DNA of 64,000 nt from Amanita rubescens (GCA_015039365.1 WION01000210.1:1-64000), one strand, 5' to 3'. Positions 35,222 to 48,034 are shown, counted from the first letter of the stretch. Notes: generated by a model from the sequence alone, not told the origin. Program-made: numbers and translations.

Positions 35222-37071
35222 CTCCCGAGATCGGCTAACAAGCTGATCTAGTTCCTGTAAATATGTGGATAGGAACATCAGTTATTATTCAAATTTTACG
35301 CTCGAGTCACCAATGGCTCACCTAATATTCAACAACAGACAGAACTCGTTTGAGCCTGTCTCTAATCCCTTCATCGTGTTCCAGTATATCCCCTGAAATC
35401 GGCTACTATGCCGATTTAACGTCTAAGATGTATCCAAATAATCAAATAATAAGTTCGAGTCAACCAATGGCTCACCTAATTGAATCGACGTCAGATAAGG
35501 CTCATACGAGCCTCGTCTCTAAAATCAAATGCGCCTCTTTCTTCTTGAAGAAGGGAAGGGGACTCGTAGCGAGTTGTATCGATCCGCTGCAGGTCCTAGC
35601 ATAATGGAGAGTCTTAACAGACTCTCCATCGACACTCAAGGACTCATTTGAGTCCTCAATAGATTCGGCGTGATCGCTGGAATGACGGCATCTAGTACAT
35701 GATGCAGTCAGCCCGGACAGACGAAATATAGAGGAGACTCACCTTTTGTTTCTGCTCCTCCTCGCTCTGTCATCCTTCTTTCAATGCTCGCGCTGACGGA
35801 GCCTTAGCCGGCACACTAGGAGCGTTGATGCCGAGTCTACACCTTCGAACAGGCTGTCTGCCCAACCCGTGATAGCCTCAGGGCTCATTCGAGTCCTCCC
35901 CAGGCCTAAGTCGCACACGAGCGATCTTTGTCGCAAAAGTCCTCACAACGCTGTACGAGAAGGACCGACCCAAAGTCTTGTCCGCAGGACAACGGGCGAC
36001 CCAAAGTATACCGTCAACTCTCCCTCTCGTGCTCTCTTCGGATCGTGGCTATGCTGTCCTCTGTGTTGGAGGATACGAATGGTGCTGTAGTGCCACTGGA
36101 ATGGATCAGCTTGCACAAAGAAAGAGATAACGAGTCGGACTCACCTTGTTTACTATTGTCATCCCTCGCTCCTCACTCCTCTTGTTCCTCCCAGGCTGCT
36201 ATAGCGGGAAACAGGACGGCCGTGAAGGCTGTCCTCTCAGACCTTCCTGGTGGAGGTCTTCGTGTTGTTATCGTTATCGCCGCTGGCGATAAACGATGTT
36301 TGACGCGCCTGGTCACATGTCACATGACCTCTGGCTTCCGGCTCGCGAGTTTGAGCCAGTAATCACACTCGAGACCACAATGGAGCGCGAGATGTGTTCG
36401 CTTTCGCTCCGCCCATCGGGATTTTCCTATCGCGCCTCAAGCATCGAAAGATGCTCCGCTTCATCTACGTCCAGCTGGGATGCATGCCTTCGCCACCAGG
36501 GCGCGCCGACTTGTCGCGCGCTCTACTTCCTAAACCATGTCACAGTCGTGACGACCTTCCTTAACAGGAAGGCACGTCGAATTTCAACGCACCTGCTTGT
36601 CAAATGATGAGTAGGCTACCTCTCCTCACGGACGTAGCCAATATGTTCGCCTTTTCGGAGGATTAACACCCTTTCTTATCCCCCACATACCAACAAGAGA
36701 GTACGAATTTTGCAGTTGCAGGAGTCATATTTTCTATATACTCTCAATATTCTCCCTTCACAAGCCTGTATCTCGAGGGGACTTGCATGTTCCTTATGCA
36801 CCCCGCAGGCGTGGTGGGTAGGGGAGAGTATGGGGGAGCTGGCCACACAGTGGACAGTCCCTCTTGGCCTCCTCCAAAGGCCAATAACTAAGGTTGTCTA
36901 TCAAGATGACCTCTATTCATTAAGGAAGAATTCTGGTTTAGCCCAGAAATTTTTCCTTTCTCTTCTGCCAATAATTTACGTACACGTAAATCTGGTGGGG
37001 GAGGGGTCAGGAGCACATTTTATGTGTTCCTTCTTATCTTTGAGACTGCAGGGCAGTCTGGTGGGGGAGAG
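35222..37071 (+). other. 3' non-coding region with hairpin array
   Basis: No long frame, but hairpins continue: 35604-35629 (11-bp stem around TAAC), 35639-35656 (AGGACTC/GAGTCCT), 36274-36292 (TTATCGCC/GGCGATAA), 36440-36455 (AGCATC/GATGCT), 36555-36572 (CCTTCC/GGAAGG), 36864-36884 (TTGGCCT/AGGCCAA), 36974-36991 (ATTTACG/CGTAAAT), 37010-37030 (one G-U pair) and 37043-37059 (AGACTGC/GCAGTCT). That they persist outside the frame shows they are not a by-product of codon use. Confidence 0.85.
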
Positions 37072-37254
37072 TGTAATGGGTGACTTACCCGTTTAGGGAA
37101 GTCAGAGATAATATGTACAAATAGTATAGTATATGCATGTTTAGCCTTGTATTAAGGCATCTCACAACCACCTACTACGCGACGAATAACATTCGGTTCA
37201 GTGTAGCTCGGGTGTTCACATAAGATACAACATAACAACTTATAAGTTGTTACA
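37072..37254 (+). repeat. Right LTR of the hairpin-dense element
   Basis: 183 bp, identical to the left LTR except TGTAATGGG for TGTAACGGG. Confidence 0.95.
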
Positions 37255-38499
37255 CTAGCCTACTCTGCAACTTTGTAGTTGTTTCCCTCATTTGACAGGT
37301 GTGTTTGCAAAATGCTGTACCTACTAAGCTTCCACACTAGAACCATCTGGCAAATCAATGGTTTAGTAAACAAGTGATGCAATGAGACGGACTAGGGCTA
37401 TGTAAAACTAGTATGGATACATATATTGAAAGAACACCTCAAGTTTGCAATAGTGCCCCTTAGACAGTCAGACAGTCAGACAATAAGTGTATCAGCAGCT
37501 GACAGTGCCTCTTAGATAGTCAGACAATCAGACAACTTATGCAACAGTGTCTCTCAGATAGTCAGATAGTCAGACAATTAGTGTATCAGCATTCATCAGT
37601 GTCTCTTATGTAAGGCAGTCAGACACAGTCAGACAATCAGTGTGTCAGACAGAATCAGATGCAATCAGACTTTTGCTGTGTTAGCTGATGGTCATCCAGT
37701 AGGTCACTTCTGTACTACTGATAATTGAGATCCTTAAAGTCTGCTTAGATGCCCAGCCTTTTCAGCTAACAGATGTGGTTGCTGGAGGTATGCATAAGCT
37801 GGTAGGTTTGAGAGGGAGGTGGCAGGTGATTGCAAGTGGTTCCTTGTGATGGTAATGAGGTAGACCATATTGATAACTTGAATTGCTGGCATGTCAGCCA
37901 CCATTGATCACTAGCTGTCAATATTCTGCTAACAACTGCTCAGCAATGTATCTCCAGATAGTCATCTCCAAATTTCAAAGCCCCCCACATGATTACAGAA
38001 CCCTCATGACAACCTTCTCACATCTATTCATGACCTCTGAGGCCCTGCAATGTTATGTGAGGTCATCAGCAACCACTGCCACACTCCAACTGCTAGTCAT
38101 AGATGGAAAAATGTCATATAGCAATAGTCTGTGGCTTTTGTATGGTTAGCTGATACTGATCCAAGGACTATCTTGGTATTTGGACTCTATGCATGTCCTA
38201 AGATAATAAATTTTATATAGGTTTGATCTTATGAATTTTCTATATTTTTTGGAATTTTTTCCATATTTTTTAATGCATATATTGCTACATGGAATCCAGA
38301 CAGTCTACCAGGAATTCAGGTGTAAATCATGTTTTTGCCTGTTGCCAGGAATGTGCCTGGACTGAGCATGGAATCCACATGGACTCCATGGAATCCTGGT
38401 AGAATTTCCACAGAAATTTCCTTTTTGCAAGGAATCCATGTGGAATCCATGGAGTCAGCCAGGATCCTGCCAGGAAGTGTGGGGGAGGGTAAAGTACTG

Positions 38500-39045
38500 C
38501 CCTCTTTCACACGTCATGCCCACTTGCAACAATCCCATACACTAGTATCAACAACTACTTGGATGGTATGGGCCGCCAAGCGGCAAATCCGAGGCCGTTT
38601 TTTACCGTAATTCATTGCGAGAGTGTCATTGCTGCGTCGGGTAGGTGTGGCAGTGCAGTATGTACATATTTACACACCGGGAGTTGCCGCCATCTTAAAG
38701 TCGCGTTACAAAACATCGTGGGGCTCGGCTCTTATAAGACCGAGCCTCATTTCATTTCGGCCTTGGAATTACAGATTATTTCCCACGTAAATAGATCCTT
38801 TTAGACCTTATTCCATAGTTTAGTCATATGGAAGCTAATATATAGATTTTGGGGCATCACTGACGCCACTCCCTTGGAACCCATACTCCCCCATAACCCA
38901 TACCAATTTCTGTCCACCAAGGGGTATAGGTTATGAGGGAGTTGACTGTAAGTAACTGAGCATTATTACATTAGTTAGTGTAAACTAATGATATCACTTA
39001 TATTCACTATATACTGTATGTATATTGTATATTATAAGTTCAACA
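38500..39045. other. Unassigned region with CpG-rich dispersed repeat
   Basis: 38550-38770 matches 12750-12915 but keeps its CpGs (for example GGGCCGCCAAGCGGC). It contains a strong hairpin GGCTCGG/CCGAGCC around CTCTTATAAGA (38725-38749) and a GCCGC/GCGGC hairpin (38569-38581). The remainder to 39045 is AT-rich without a gene. Confidence 0.5.
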
Positions 39046-39450
39046 TTTATAACTGAACGATTATACAACATTGGTAACATGTTTAAGAAACCTTTTACAT
39101 GTTTAGCAGTAAATAAAAAACAAAAAGATAAAGTACATCTGACATGTCCATGTCCGGAATGTGTTGAGATCTGTACTGGAGATACACTATGGATGTGTGA
39201 CTCCAGTGCATCAGATCACTTTACCTTTAGTAGGAAAGATTACTCTGAATACAGAGAATTTCCTGCAAATGAAAACCATAAAGTAAAAACTGCCAATGGT
39301 ATAGATTGTCTTGAGGGATTTGGCACAGTTATTCTTGAACACAAGTTATCCACAGGGGAAACAACACTCATAAAGCTCTTCCCTGTACTTTATATGCCAA
39401 AGGCAACTGCACATTTAACCCCAAACAGCAGATTGATCTGACAAGGATTA
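39046..39450 (+). pseudogene. copia gag-protease fragment, copy C
   Basis: Open frame with NIGNMFKKPFTCLAVN, CPCPECVE and the protease site WMCDSSASDHFTF, where the usual DSG is DSS, a likely inactivating change. Ends at the gypsy insertion (TSD GATTA, 39446-39450). Confidence 0.85.
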
Positions 39451-40131
39451 TGTTAGGAGGTGATCCCGACACAATCACTAAGACTGTTATGTTTGTTCGT
39501 TCACTGATAAGTCAAGCCTATCAGGTACCGTAGGTTCCTCAAGGGAGTTCTGGCACTTAAGAATGTTCAAAGAATAAGAGTGTTATCAGATAAGTCCTCA
39601 AGGGAGCTCAGACGATAACGAGACAGATTTTGACTGTTAAAACTAGACTGAGGTCTAGTCGTATATTTGCATAGTTTATATAGTACAAGGTATGTACGCA
39701 AATATAGTAAGTAGGAATACATGTGATAATGAAACAGTTGCATGTGATAATGGAATGGTTTACATGTGATAATCGACATGCATGTGATAAAATAGAATAG
39801 CATATGATAAACGATGAATGTTCCAGAAGGAACGCATATGCAATCAATGATGTAGGAGAGATGACATCATGACATGGATGATAAGATAAAGAAAAAGATA
39901 GGCCATGACATACGTTTGTAACAAAGACACCCGAGCTTGAACGCAGAAATGAGAAGTGAGACTTGATTGCATCTATGGATGACAGAAACAATCGTAAGGC
40001 TAAGGGATACATAGGTAAGTTCAGGTATATATACTCTGACTCGTTATCCCCATGCCGTCATTCCGCAGAATTCTTATGTAAGTGTGGGAACATTCTGTAA
40101 ATAAAATGAAAATGAAATGTCGGCCGTTACA
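39451..40131 (-). repeat. Gypsy 3' LTR with nested solo LTR
   Basis: Plus-strand ends TGTTAGGAGG and GGCCGTTACA. Without the 439-bp insert and one AAGAC it is about 237 bp, matching 45483-45731. Confidence 0.9.
39485..39923. mobile_element. Solo LTR nested in the gypsy LTR
   Basis: Ends TGTTATGTTTG and GTTTGTAACA with perfect duplication AAGAC (39480-39484, 39924-39928). Includes repeated GTGATAA-ATGGAA and CTCAAGGGAG words. No other copy in the window. Confidence 0.92.
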
Positions 40132-40465
40132 TCACCCCCTCCTCAAGATTCTCGTCCTGAGAATCATCATCCTCGTCTGCCATCTTCCGCATGTGTTTCC
40201 ATTCTGCCCACTTCTTGTTCATATTTTTAAGATACCCTTCATCAAATTTTCCATCTTCCCATCCAAACAACTTCTTTGACACAATTGGGTCTGTGTAATT
40301 ATGATACCATTGAAAGAATTTAGTGGGCATCGCTAACAGTCTTGGCGCATTTGGTTTTCGTTTATGGAACTCTTGTACTTTGTGATGAGCATTTTCAAGG
40401 TTGTCGGCCAGTTCCCAAATCGCTTCCTCATTCGGATATCCTTTCCATTTCACCAAGTATTCCAA
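40127..40465 (-). pseudogene. Gypsy integrase C-terminus with chromodomain
   Basis: Chromodomain EYLVKWKGYPNEEAIWELAD at the start of the frame, then an acidic C-terminus (DEDDDSQDENLEEGVM) ending at the polypurine tract. Chromodomains on gypsy integrases steer insertion to modified chromatin. The rest of integrase is absent; upstream, a TGA lies just before the chromodomain. Confidence 0.9.
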
Positions 40466-40498
40466 CCTCCCCGTTCACGCTCCTTTCTGGGTTCTCAA

Positions 40499-42524
40499 AG
40501 GTGGGGGATGTTTGTACATGTTATGACATGAGAATTTGATCACAAGTTAGGGACAAGGGCATAATTGCCTTTTTTGGTAAGATAGTCAGATTCCAAATAA
40601 GGAAAGCAATTTAGGATACCATTTTTGGAAGGTTGTCAAGGTGTTTGTACATGTTTGTACATGCTTTGACACAACAAAGTATAATTTCCTTATTTGGAAA
40701 GTGAGAAGTAGATGCTAAATAAGACAAAACAATTGATTTCAGGGTCGAATTTCCTAAAAAGGAAATGATTATGTAATTTCAGGGTCAATCAATTGTGTAG
40801 CCTTGGTCAGTGGCTTTCTAAATGTGGTTGTATGACATTATTTGGTGATGATTTCATTGAGATATTCACTGATTGATTTTCAGGGTCAAATTTCCTGAAA
40901 AGGAAATGAGTAATGTAATGTGTGCTTTAGGATCCAGTGGCGGATTTCCAAAAAAGGAAAGAGCGCACTTTGGCCTTGCCATTTTGGGAAATATCTGCTC
41001 ACTGTTGCTGGTGATGAGCAGGAAGAAAATGCAATATCTCCCTTAATACTGGATATTTTTGTGGCGCTTTTTTTGGAACATATTCCTTATATGTATATGC
41101 ACCTATCCACCATGTTAGAATGCAAAAATTGCAAGTGGTTTCTGTCAGAATGCAACATGTCTTGCTCACTGTTGTCAACAGTGAGGAGCAACAAATGACA
41201 ATATCTCCATCAATACTGGTTATTTCTGTGGCGCTTTTTTGGTATGTCCCTATTAGGCATATAGGAAGGTATTTGGCATGTCAGAATGCAAATAGTATGC
41301 ACCAATCAGCCACAAATAAAATTGGTGTGCTCACTGTCTGCCATGATGGTAGCTATACCTCCACCAAAACAAGATCTCTTTGGGGCGCTCTTTTGGATTT
41401 TGATTTCTTATGATAACAGAGTGTCATTCAGGGTGTCTGGAAGGAGATTGCCCTGCTGATTAATGTGTAACTTTCAGTTTCATGATAAAAGTCTGAACAT
41501 GGTACAGAAAGAGTGGCTGATAAGTAGACGTGTCAGGAGAAATGGGACATTCCACTTGATCTTGCCTAGGAATCCTTTGTTGAAACCCTCCCAATGTTTA
41601 TCTTTGTTATGTGTGATCCCAAATCAAAAAAAGTGCCACAGAAAGATCTTGTTTTGGTGGAGATATGGCTGTTCATCATGGCAGACAGTGAGCACACCAA
41701 TTTTATTTGTGACATGATTGGTGCATACTATTTGCATTCTGACATGCCAAATACCTTCCTATATGCCTAATAGGGACATACCAAAAAAGCGCCACAGAAA
41801 TAACCAGTATTGATGGAGATATTGTCATTTGTTGCTCCTCACTGTTGACAACAGTGAGCAAGACATGTTGCATTCTGACAGAAACCACTTGCAATTTTTG
41901 CATTCTAACATGGTGGATAGGTGCATATACATATAAGGAATATGTTCCAAAAAAAGCGCCACAAAAATATCCAGTATTAAGGGAGATATTGCATTTTCTT
42001 CCTGCTCATCACCAGCAACAGTGAGCAGATATTTCCCAAAATGGCAAGGCCAAAGTGCGCTCTTTCCTTTTTTGGAAATCCGCCACTGGATCCTAAAGCA
42101 CACATTACATTACTCATTTCCTTTTCAGGAAATTTGACCCTGAAAATCAATCAGTGAATATCTCAATGAAATCATCACCAAATAATGTCATACAACCACA
42201 TTTAGAAAGCCACTGACCAAGGCTACACAATTGATTGACCCTGAAATTACATAATCATTTCCTTTTTAGGAAATTCGACCCTGAAATCAATTGTTTTGTC
42301 TTATTTAGCATCTACTTCTCACTTTCCAAATAAGGAAATTATACTTTGTTGTGTCAAAGCATGTACAAACATGTACAAACACCTTGACAACCTTCCAAAA
42401 ATGGTATCCTAAATTGCTTTCCTTATTTGGAATCTGACTATCTTACCAAAAAAGGCAATTATGCCCTTGTCCCTAACTTGTGATCAAATTCTCATGTCAT
42501 AACATGTACAAACATCCCCCACCT
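40499..42524. repeat. Giant palindrome, arms of about 0.9 kb
   Basis: 40499-41395 and 41630-42524 are inverted copies (mirror sum about 83023). Over 40920-41198 versus 41825-42103 I see no differences; identity falls off toward the centre (from about 41300), and the central 230 bp is unpaired. Outer ends are AAGGTGGGGGATGTTTG. Each arm holds many small TTTCC...GGAAA inverted pairs (40640-40950). No coding region or clear target duplication. Confidence 0.9.
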
Positions 42525-42672
42525 TCCAGAAATGGTAATGAGTTCATTTTTAGATGTGGGAAAGTGGACTTAGCACAATTCCATGTCTTTTATCATGTAC
42601 ATTTATTCATGAAAGCCCTATTAGCCAAAAAACCCCCTTTAATGGAGAAGGAGGGGCATGTGACGTCCCTGT

Positions 42673-43746
42673 CTAATTAGAGTTTTTTGTCGGGCTGATC
42701 AGGTGGTAAATTTTACAATCTACAGCTTTAGTGCCTGGTATCAATTCAATCATGTGATCCCATCTTCCCTGTTTCAGTAGTTCATCAAACATTTCCTTTT
42801 CAAACACCTCTCGGTGACTTAAGTAGTGGGCGGGTACAATATCCTTCGTATCATGTTTCGTTTGATTCAACGCTGCTATTTCAGTCGCCGTGGTTGCGTG
42901 CACTCTTAGTTCCCATCCTTCCGTTTCCTCCTCCATCACCGCTATCAGTCTATCGCCTTCCTCCCACTCATGTGTTCCACCAGTCTCATCATTGCCTTCT
43001 GTGTCTATTCCTTCCTCATCCTTTTCGTCTATATGGCAGTCACCTGGGCAGCGTTTCATGAGGAGTGAGCCTTTCTTCCAGTCTACAATTGGGTTGTGGT
43101 GTTTTAACCAATCATGTCCTAAGAATATGTTGACCTTTCCGAGCATTGACACTCTGAATTTGAAGACTTCATAGTGAGCTCCAATCTGTACCTTCAGTTG
43201 CACCATCTCTTTTAACGCTCCTCCCAAGTTAGGCATGCCATCAGTGTTGTAGACGGGGATGGGTCGGTCTAGGCGTCACGTATTAATTTTGTGTTTTTGT
43301 ACAAAATTCTCATTAATACAGGATCCCGTACATCCTGAATCAATAAGTATCTCCACCTTATGTCTTTGAAAGGTGTCTAAGGTGGTGATCGTCCCGCTGA
43401 TCGTCATTTGGTTTTTGCCTCTCCCCTGTATATAGTGTTCTTTCCATTTGAGGTTTTGTAAGTGCCATAATGTGTTTTCTTCCATCATTCCATTTAGTAC
43501 ACTCACCGTCTCTGCCGTCGCTTCATTCTCTCTTGTTTTATGTATCCATTGTCTCAGGCTTTGTACCGCCACTTCCTCTGGTTGTTCCCATATCCTTCTC
43601 ACCATCCAGGGTCCTTGCCACGTCACTAATCTATCTTTTTTTGTCATTACTTTTTTATTTCTCCACTTATGTTCCAACCCTCTGAGTTCATACATGATGC
43701 ATTCAATGTTTAACTTCAAATCTTCATACTTTACATCAGAGGTCAT
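42673..43746 (-). pseudogene. Gypsy protease and start of RT
   Basis: Protease with ILIDSGCTGSCINENF (about 43350-43295) and the later FLGHDWLKHHNP segment, then the RT entry HREVFEKEMFDELLKQGRWD near 42810. TGA at 43278-43276 splits the frame; neighbouring residues suggest CGA originally. RT stops at KIYHLISPTKNSN near 42673, before any catalytic motif. Confidence 0.88.
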
Positions 43747-43784
43747 GTTACATCATTCTTCGGTCAGCGTTGTTGGAGGCACGT

Positions 43785-44999
<1,215 letters not shown>

Positions 45000-45482
45000 T
45001 CCATGTCCAGCATTTCATTGGGCTCCTGGGGTTAACGCTTCCCAGAGCGCTCGTACTGTGGCTGGGGCCAGCAATCCTATCAATGTGGCTAACAGTCCTA
45101 TACATGCTCCTATCAATGCTTCCGTTAGTGTGTACGGCATTCTTCTTATCTTCACAGGGTTGAAGGGAGTTCTTAATACTGTTCGTTTGGTTCTGGATCA
45201 TTTTCTCCTATGGATCGAATAGGTACGCCTAAACTTGAATGGATCGTAGTTTTACCAGGTCTGCAACTCTGAGTTTAGAGCAGTCCCAGTCCTATCTCGT
45301 TAACCCTCGAGTCCAGGTTTATCAAGCGGTAGTGGATACGCGCGATGTGCAGCGTGAGGAGGTACAAGTAACTGAAGTGGGCTGTCAACGCTATCAAGCA
45401 TAGCAACTGTTGAATGATTTGTGTGTCCGTTGTGGGCAACGACGGACAAACAAATGTGGTAGTGTTAAGAGCCTTATGATTA

Positions 45483-45731
45483 TGTTAGGAGGTGATCCCG
45501 ACACAATCACTAAGACACTCGAGCTCGAACGCAGAAATGAGAAGTGAGACTTGATTGCATCTATGGACGACAGAAACAATCGTAAGGCTAAGGGATACAT
45601 AGGTAAGTTCAGGTATATATACTCTGACTTGTTATCCCCACGCCATCATTCCACGGAATTCTTATGTAAGTGTGGGAACATTCTGTAAATAAAAAGAAAA
45701 AGAAAATGATAATGAAATATCAGCTGTTACA
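45483..45731 (-). repeat. Gypsy 5' LTR
   Basis: 249 bp, plus-strand ends TGTTAGGAGG and CAGCTGTTACA. TATATATACTC near 45614-45625. 45210-45482 inside it is leader sequence with no gene. Confidence 0.9.
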
Positions 45732-47093
45732 GATTAACTTTAAACAAGATGAAAAGATGGTAGTCTTTACCTTTTCTGACATGGGTAAAACATGTATCGA
45801 AGGCCAATATCTTGTGCCTGATGATACATTAGTTTATGCTCATGGAAGGATCATTATTATGAATCCTATATTGGTTCTGGCCCTGGACTGTCAAAGAAAC
45901 CAAACACAAAGTCTATAGAAAATTTATTAGACTACGAGATCTGGCATAAACATTTTGGTCATCCATCCAACAAAGTCTTTTCAAAGATACCATTGAATGT
46001 CAATGGATGAAAAAGGTTGAACTTCCTGAAGGAAAATTACGTTGTGAAGGTTGTTTGAGAGGCAAAATGAAGGCAAAACCTTATAAAATGTCTTCAAAGA
46101 GAGCTACTCGTCCATTCAAGATACTCCACATGGATCTAATGACTGTTCCAGTCATATCTTACCATAAATACGAGTACATTGGCCTAATCGTTGATGATTT
46201 CAACTCATATACTTGGATTGGTTTAATAAAAACAAAAGATCAAACTCTAGAATATTTTACCGGATGGTATAATGAGTTTGTAGATCCTAAACAACGAATT
46301 CTTCACCTCCATTCTGATCGAGGGGGGGAATCTGTAAATAAAAAGCCTTTGATGAATTCCTTAAATCCAAAGGAATTAAACATCAACAGACAGCTCTGTA
46401 CACCCCACAACAAAATGGTTGTGTTGAACACATGAATCAGACCTTGACTGACAAGGCTGAGGCAATGCAATTAGATGCAGGATGTCCGAAATCTTGGTGG
46501 GAGTTCTCATTCAGAACAGCTGTGCATGTGTACAACTGGACTCCTCTCAAAAGGACACAATGGAAGACCCCTCTGGAAAACCTTCTGAATAAAAAACCAG
46601 ATGTCTCATACTTTCGAGTATTTGGATGTGAAGCCTGGGTATTTATCCCTGATCAACAGAGACTGGACAAGCTATCCAAGAAATCCATATTACATATGTA
46701 CTTTTGTAGGATATGAATCAGGAACCAAAGGCTATAGGTTGATGTCAACAAACACACTGGTCATATCCTCCCAGGCAACATTCTTTGAGAACATGTTTCT
46801 GCGTAAAGGAAAGACTGCAGATATAATTACTGAAGATCTTGGTCCAATCTGGGAGGCTGTTCCTGAAGAGGAACCTAATAGACCTCCACAAAACCTGGAT
46901 TTAGATAACTTACTCCCTGAGGGCCATAGAGGCTCTCCATGTTTGGATTGAAGGGGTGCATCTCCTGATTGACAGCAGTCAGACCCTTCTGATGATTCAG
47001 ACAATGATGATGGTGATGAATTTGCCAATTGTCGAAGAGATTTTCTTGATGAAAATATCCAAAGGCAAAGGGAAGAACAAGAGCAACGGAGAC
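45732..47093 (+). pseudogene. copia integrase fragment, copy C
   Basis: Contains the zinc-finger CEGCLRGK (about 46040), the integrase core (HMDLMTVPV near 46125, HSDRGGE near 46312, EHMNQT near 46428) and the FRVFGCEAWVFIP segment (46612-46650). Several indels and TGA codons break it. Ends at the copia B insertion (TSD GAGAC). Confidence 0.85.
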
Positions 47094-48022
47094 TGTTAAA
47101 TATAGAATTATATTTATAGAATGATTAACTACTGATTGACTATGTTCATCATTAATCATATCGCTCATGTCATCCTTTATGTATGACATACATAGAGATG
47201 ACATCATAATGACTTCATTATGATATCATAGTGACATCATGGCCAGCAGGTTGCGCAACCGGTCGCAACCGGTTTTCACTCAAAACCACTTATGTAATAG
47301 TGAAAAATCGAATTTTAATAATATATAAGTAGATGACATCCTAAAATGCCAAAGTAGGCTATGTTGTGGGCATTGAATATGTCATTTTTCAAGATCTGAC
47401 AGTTACTAAAGGAATACAAGGGGCTGCATGGGTGGATGCGTAAATGAGCACTTGGATGACATTGCCAAAATTAGCTAAAGTGATGTCATTTGCTAAAATT
47501 AGACTAAAGCAAATCAAGCAATGTCATTGATATGTTATATAAGTGCACTAAGCTTATTCTAAGGGGTTTGAGGCTATGTTGCAGGCAATAGATATGTTAA
47601 TTTTTGAGATCTGACAGTCATTACATTAATACAAGGGGTTGCATAGGTGGATGCACAAATGGGAGCCTGGATGATGTTGCTAAAATTAGTGCAACTTCTA
47701 ATTTTAGTAGCATCATCCGACTACCCACTGGCCAATCCACCCCTCTAACCCTCCAAACAGTTGCCGAAAAAGACCGGTTGCAACTGGTTTTGCAACCAGT
47801 CTTTGACATCTGGCCCAAATCCTTGGACCGAAACCATTTTGAGGCTGTAGGTGGCAAAACCGGCAACCGCGGTTTGGTTGCAACCAATACCGGTCTGGTC
47901 TGGTTACTGGTTTTTTGCCAGTCCTTTAACCGGACTTTAAAACACTATATATCGCAATAGGTAAGCTATTGCACCTGCTCATGCTGTGGACACACGCTCG
48001 CGTGCACCTGTCTTCTTCATCA
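47094..48022 (+). repeat. Left LTR of copia B, partly replaced by a hAT fragment
   Basis: The first 140 bp and the last 75 bp match the reference LTR 7345-7740; the middle is lost and occupied by 47240-47947. Confidence 0.88.
47240..47947. mobile_element. TAGTG-type hAT fragment, GCAACCGGTTGC type, copy 3
   Basis: Right end CCGGACTTTAAAACACTA is intact; the left end is not clear. Carries GCAACCGGTCGCAACCGG, CATCCAAG-like phrases and CCGGTTGCAAC. No 8-bp duplication; an LTR deletion accompanies it. Confidence 0.7.
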
Positions 48023-48034
48023 GGTTATGGGCCC
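48023..48034 (+). other. Primer-binding site for half initiator-tRNA-Met
   Basis: GGTTATGGGCCC follows the LTR end CATCA directly. It is complementary to the anticodon region of initiator tRNA-Met with one mismatch or wobble, and is the same site used by Drosophila copia. Priming from an internal tRNA site is known for copia and Ty5. Confidence 0.8.

Larger units (their letters stand above)
29095..37254 (+). mobile_element. Hairpin-dense LTR element without recognisable pol
   Basis: Two 183-bp LTRs flank about 7.8 kb, with a perfect 5-bp duplication CTAGC (29090-29094, 37255-37259). A purine tract GGTGGGGGAGAG precedes the right LTR, setting plus orientation. The LTRs differ at one base (CG versus TG at position 6), so the insertion is young. 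No TGG-type primer-binding site follows the left LTR; the first bases inside are CTTTTT and then a 7-bp hairpin. I see no protease, RT, RNase H or integrase motif in any frame. The interior is one long frame (29477-35221) plus 1.85 kb of 3' non-coding sequence, both full of short hairpins. It must rely on another element's enzymes. Confidence 0.9.
26204..38499. mobile_element. GGACTCC-family hAT-like element, copy 2 (inverted, heavily invaded)
   Basis: The interior (28339-29094 and 37260-38250) matches copy 1 in reverse orientation: the TATA module, the GATAAGATTAGATAGATAG stretch and the CAGTCAGACAATCAG repeats appear in the same order. The right end CCCCCACACTTCC (minus) with AGTACTTTACCCTCCCCC matches the copy 1 end; the left end near 26204 is degenerate (GACCTCCCCCACTC). 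Terminal words are mainly GGAATCC/GGATTCC instead of GGACTCC. No target duplication was found. Insertions: 26464-28338 and 29095-37254. Confidence 0.65.

Noticed and set aside
37440..37680. CAGTCAGACAATCAG repeats as a CRISPR-like array
   Set aside because: Irregular spacing, no spacers of constant length, eukaryotic context; these are internal repeats of the GGACTCC element.
40920..42103. Two identical 92-codon frames on opposite strands as a duplicated gene
   Set aside because: They are the two arms of the palindrome; the frame has no known domain and no other support.
47094..47947. Complete hAT insertion with 8-bp duplication in the copia B LTR
   Set aside because: The left end and duplication are missing and LTR sequence is deleted, so only a fragment is supported.
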